This document shows positions 54,401-60,400 of a DNA stretch of 64,000 nt, piece by piece. The stretch lies in NCBI GenBank assembly GCA_013399855.1, contig VXAY01002371.1, positions 2,412,883-2,476,882 on the forward strand, read 5' to 3'. The notes under the pieces are model-generated. The model was not told where the DNA came from. It ran no database searches and saw nothing but the letters and a program-made list of their open reading frames with translations. Made by a program: the position numbers and the translations under genes. Within the stretch, counting starts at the first letter, position 1. Each line of letters opens with the position of its first letter. Source of the stretch: Oxyruncus cristatus. Taxonomy: Eukaryota; Chordata; Aves; Passeriformes; Cotingidae.

Positions 54401-57400
54401 TTGCTGAGTATAGTCATACCAGTGCAAAGCCAATGCACTAGAACATACACAGATCAAATCCCAAGCAAACAACATCATTGTAAACAATTCCTTAGAGCAA
54501 ACAGTCAAACATTTGTGTAAATAGAAAGGAACATGTGTCAAAATTGTAAATGCCTCTAAAGCCTGAAAGCCCAAAGACTGAACCTAAGCAATCTCTTGGA
54601 CTATTCTTGTTCTTAATCAGAAATGCAGTGTGATAGAAACATAAGTGACACATTGCTACAGGCAACAAATTACTGAAACCTCATTGGTGTTATGCTTGAA
54701 AACTTCTCAAGGAACTTTAAGATCCACTGGTTTGCTACTACCTACAATAAATGTTTGTGTTCTTTTTTGGCACTACTACTCCTGAAAATAGAAAAACATC
54801 TTCAGGATCATTTTATTTTCTCCATCTACTAGTAAACAGCTGGAACAGTGGTTCCTTTATTCTGAGCTAATCTTTCCCAGTTTTCTTACTGTACTTGCTT
54901 TTCACCTGAACTACTCATCAAAAGTAAACATAATAAACTATAAGAAAGTTATAAAGTGCATTTATATTATTTTAAAAGCCCCCCTTCATGATAAAGAGAC
55001 ACTTACATCATTCTCCTGGACATCAGTCACTGTATGATGAGGATCGGGATAGTACTTCAAAAACTGGGCTACATAGGTCATGACAGACTTTTCATCTGGC
55101 TTTTCAACATCCACATCTAGACAAGTATAGAATGTGGAATATTAAAATTTTAGCTGAATGGCACAAAATGCTAATTAAATTCTAAACACTGTGAATTCAC
55201 TCATCTGATTGAACCCATGTAAGTAGTTCATACTTTTTTCAACTATGCATTAGGTACCTTCTGGATCAAGGAGCCTTGGAATTCCTAGTTCTGCTTCTGC
55301 AAGTGTGAAGGCTTCTTCCAGGTTTTCCCTATTTGACCTTCCCCTCACTTTCTCCATGTCCACTAAATCGGGGCGGATAGCATGAATAACAGAATGAAAT
55401 GCAACACCACTCCTCCAACTTTGTCCAAAATCTTTGATTTCAATTCCAACTTGCCTAAAGATTATGAAAGAAAAAAGATGTTACCAACAACAGTAGTACT
55501 ACATGAAATAGGGGAGGAAACACAATGCTCCACCCAGTGGTTACCCATCATTAAACCTAAACCATTTGTTTTTCCTATAATGCTAATTAGCTCGACTACA
55601 GCTCCATCTGTCAACTGTATAAATTCATTTTTGCCTGTGATCCACTCCCTTATCAGCAGAGTGCAGGCCGCAATTCGATTTTACATGGAGGGGCGTGCAG
55701 TACACCTGGAACCGACTGCCCCAGGGGTGGAAGCACAGTCCAACCATTTGCCATGGACTGATCCAGGACACCCTAGAGAAGGGTAAGGCCCCAGAGCACA
55801 TCCAGTACATTGACAACATCATTGTATGGGGGGACACAGCAGAAGAAGTTTTCGACAAAGGAAAGAAAATCATCCAGATTCTCCTCAAAGCCGGTTTCAC
55901 CATCAAGAAGAGTAAGGTCAAGGGACCTGCCAGAGACATCCAGTTGCCAGGGGTGAAATGGCAAGATGGACAATGACAGATTCCAACAGACATCATCAAC
56001 AAGATTGTAGCAATGGCTCCACTGACCAACAAGAAAGAAACACAAGCTTTTCTGGGGGCCATAGGCTTTTGGAGGATGCACATCCCAGAGTACAGCCGGA
56101 CTGTAAGCCCTCTTTATTTCGTGACCCATAAAAAGAATAGTTTTCAATGGGGTCCTGAACAGCAGCAAGCTTTCAAGCAGATCAAACAGGAGACTGCACA
56201 CTCCATGGCTCTTGGGCCAGTCAGGACGGGACCAGACGTGAAGAATGTACTTTATTCTGCAGCTGGAGATAAAGGTCCCTCCTGGAGCCTCTGGCAAAAG
56301 GTGCCTGGTGAGACGCGAGGGCGACCACTCGGTTTCTGGAGCTGAAGTTACAGAGGTTCTGAAGCCAACTACAACCCTATGGAGAAGGAAATCCTGGTGG
56401 CTTATGGAGGTATACAAGCAGCCTCAGAGGTGATTGGCACTGAAGCACAGCTCTTCCTGGCACCCCGACTACCAGTGCTGAGTTGGATATTCAAGGGAAA
56501 AGTGCTCCCTATGCATCATGCTACTGATGCCACTTGGAGCAAGTGGATTGCTTTAATTACGCAGCTTGTCAGAATGGGAAGCTTGAATCGCCCCGGAATT
56601 TTAGAAGTCATAACTAATTGGCCTGAAGGTGGGAACTTCAGTCTGGCAGATGAAAGATCCAAGTGTTTTTTGTCATATACATGCTGCATTTCTCCGCAGT
56701 GGGCTTGGTAGTGGCAATAAGCCAATGGTATTTTGAAAAAATGTAGTGTACTAAGGTTCTCAGAGTTCTTGTATGACACACATGGATTCTGTGGATGTAA
56801 GCACTTTCATTCACTATTCTCTCACTCCCTATAAATCTCACCCAATTAAAACTACTACAATTAGGTACATCATCATACCAAAAAAAAACCCCAGAACCCT
56901 CCAAAAAGAAATAACATCCCCCCCAAAAAAAAAAGCCCACAAAAAAACCCCAACAAAAACAAACCAAAACCAAACCTGCATTAACCTGCTATTTTTTTTA
57001 AATGAAAGCATGAACAGTGACATCACTGTTGTTAAGGGGAAAATGTAACACATAAATTTCTTTATATTCTTATCAAAAAACATGAATGATACTGTAATTT
57101 CATACACACATTTAGACACTAGGGTAGTCTTGCCATTGGGAGGCTCACAGCAACAATAACTCTGAGTGAAGGTTTCATTCAAAGCTCACTGGGATCAGTG
57201 AAACACTTCCACTGACTTTAAGGAGCCAGCCCTTTCAAATTACTATGTGAAGTAGGACTAGGCAAAGTGTACCATCCTTCCACTAGGCTTCTTTCAACAC
57301 ATTTTATCCACTCTTCCCAATAAAGTTGACAGTTTAATTTAGGAATCTATTTGCATTTTGTTCCTTAACAACTGGAAATTGCAGCTGGAAGCAGAAAAAA

Positions 57401-60400
57401 CATGGGATGATCTTACCAAATAAATTAGAAGATTCTCAAATTAACAAGAGATAGCAAGAAATAATTAAAAAATAATGTGGATTAAAAAGACTGACAATTC
57501 AGGGCAATTTGTGTAATAATACGTCCCTTGTATCAAAAAACTGCAGAAGGAGATACATAATTTTTCACCACTTTCACCAGCAAGTGTCAGAATTCAGTGC
57601 TTCTACAAGCTCTCACTAAGGAATGCTAAGTCAGTGTGGGACTGGCAGTGTCACATCTAGTGTTTTGGCATCAGGACTAATACACTGCCATTCAGGTATT
57701 TCATTCCCCTTCAGTTCCTCATTCTGTCTGAGATAATCCCATTCTTCATTCAGAAATGATAAAATACGATTACTTGTAAAATTAATGCAAATCATTTACT
57801 TATTACTTGATTGTTGTATGGTGGTAAAATTTAGGAGCCTCAGTTGTCTAAAAGAATAGGGTGAGGTGCTATATAAAAATATATATATGAAGGTACTACA
57901 TAACTACAGAGCAATCCCTGACAGAGAGCTTAGAATCTGAGTAAAAAGTTTGCACTTAAGATATAAAATCAGTTAATTTGTATGTTACTTACTTTGCTGC
58001 TGTGTACTGTAACCATTTTAATAAAGCCTTCCTGGCACTTCCTTGGACTTTGGTTACCACCTTCCGTTTGCTTGGGGGACTTGCAGTTTCTGAACTGACA
58101 ACACTTTCCACAGAAGAAGTGCTGCTAGACAATGACTGCAGCTGTGGGAGGTTGCTGGTAAGCTCTTCAATCTATAGGGAAAAAAATGTTAATGGACTCT
58201 TTGTAGTTAATTCACACCAGTTTCTTTAATGATTTCCTAATAAAACTGTCAAAACAAAGTTGGGCTGAAGCTATGATTAACACGCTGTACATCAAAGGAG
58301 TTTCAAAACTGCTAATGTGTGTGCCCAGGTGATGGTCTTAAATTCCGAAGTACGAGGCATCTAGCAATCACTGACTTGACACCTTACAGCTAGAACAATA
58401 TGCAAGTGTGTCATGTTATCTATTATGACAAATTACCATCACAATAGAAGACAATGACTTACATTTAGCTTGAATTCAAATTATAAAACAAGCCACTAAT
58501 TTCCGAGGAAGCTCATTCAATTAAAGAATGGCAATGACCTTGGTGATCTCATCTGGATAGTTCTTTACTTACTATTGTACTGTTTTGGCATAAATTCAAC
58601 AGTTTTTCTTAAGAGGTACCTTGTGAAGAAATAGTGAATGTACTGCAAATGAAGGCAAGTGCATTCATAGTCCTTGTCGACAGTGTAGGACAGTTATGCC
58701 TTTCATTAAATGAAAATCATTAACTCCTTTAAGAACATTAACTAAACTAACAACTAACTTACTTAGTTCTCTAAAGTAACAAAGCTATATCCAGAGGATG
58801 TTGCAAGATTTTCTACACTGTCTGCTTAAAATCTAAAGTCACATCACAGAATGAGTGTGACCTTACACAATGAGAACCACAGCTCTGATGCATTTCTGCT
58901 TTCATTCATGTTAAAATGATATATCTGCCTTCTGGGACAACTAAAGAAAAGCTCAAAAAATGACCCAAATAAAACTGGTTTAGAGAACTAGAGTTGCAGT
59001 AAGTCTGAGAAGCATAATTTTCTCTGTTCATCTCAAAGAGCTACAAAGTAAAATGTTAATATCATTCTGCCTAACTTTTATTCTGAGAAGATCTAAACTA
59101 CTGAGGCATCACAGTGGTTGATGCTAAGGAGAACAACATCCCTGAGACATTGAACTTGCATCACAAGGGAGCCAAAGCACTCCATAAAGGAGAACAACAA
59201 AATTAGTTGTTTTTTTAAGTGTTGAGCAGTGACTCACTTTGTTAACCCATATGCACAGGATTTAGGAAGCCAGTTTTCCCTCCCACTTAGCTTCAACAGA
59301 ATGCAAATCATTTCTCCTCTACAAACACAACCCTCTCTCAATCTACATCATTTGCAGCTAAATTTTATCCTTTCAAATATCTGCATCTCGCAGTGAAATC
59401 ACCATTTTTACATGTATGGTTTGACAATAATTACTGTCTGACACCAAGTGCACTGGAATTAGACATACAGCACAGTCACTACTGAGGTTGCTAAAGATAC
59501 TTGTAACAACAATCCACAATTTTATTCTTTTCCTCTTTTGGTCTCTTGTATTCTTTAGAGAAAGCAGAAGAATATGTTTCAGTGAAGGAACTCCATTCTA
59601 GGCAAAGACCAATCTACTCTAAAGACAAGTATCTGATTTTACTCAATGTGCACTGCCCTGACCATCAACTCTTGCTTTTTTCAGGAGCAGATCCTCAGCT
59701 AATTACAAAGTGACCTAGCTACAGTGAAAAAACTGGAACTACACCTGTTCCTATGAAATCATGATCTGAACCATTATTTGAGCAAGCTACACTGAAGTAT
59801 AAGAAATGTAGTACCTGAAAATATAAAATTATGGTCCACACCAAGCCAAGCACAATAGAAGGCCTGCCATCAGCAATATCAGTTGAGTTTATGTTGACAA
59901 GCTTAATCTATATAGGAAAGAAAACGTGTTATTACCACACACGAAGAACAACTACTATGAAATGCCTTTCAAATTGGTTTTATATTTTAAATGCATTTCT
60001 GCAATAAAAAAGTTTCTTAATTAAAAACCACAAGCACTGAATGGTGCAATTTCACTTTTCAGACAAGCACAGCTATAGGTAATGAAAAATTCTTAAGACC
60101 ATTGCATGCTACTACTTGTAGAAAACATACTTATTTTCAAGCAGAAAGAACAATAAAAATTAGATAGAAACATTGTACAAACCGGTGATCCTCTATATAC
60201 GGACTAGCATGAAAAGCAAAGGGAAAAATATGATATGGAAATAAATTTTAAATTATTAATTATTACAAAAATGCATTAATCTAATTTTATCATGCAAAGA
60301 AAGCATATTTTTACCACATCTTCCAATACATTTAATCAGGAGAGCAAATTAAATACTCTGTAACAGATTTTAAATTATGCCAGGGTTTCTTGATATAGTT

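Larger units (their letters stand above)
55455..57992. other. Intron e3-e4, 2,538 bp
   Basis: Almost half is the retroviral pol relic, followed by the A/C tract; the remaining 1 kb to e3 is plain AT-rich intron. Confidence 0.8.

Noticed and set aside
55773..56417. 214-codon open frame on the minus strand
   Set aside because: It is the reverse strand of the retroviral pol relic; the plus-strand reading is the one with polymerase motifs.
56838..57182. Minus-strand open frame rich in Phe, Trp and Gly
   Set aside because: Produced by the A/C-only tract read backwards.
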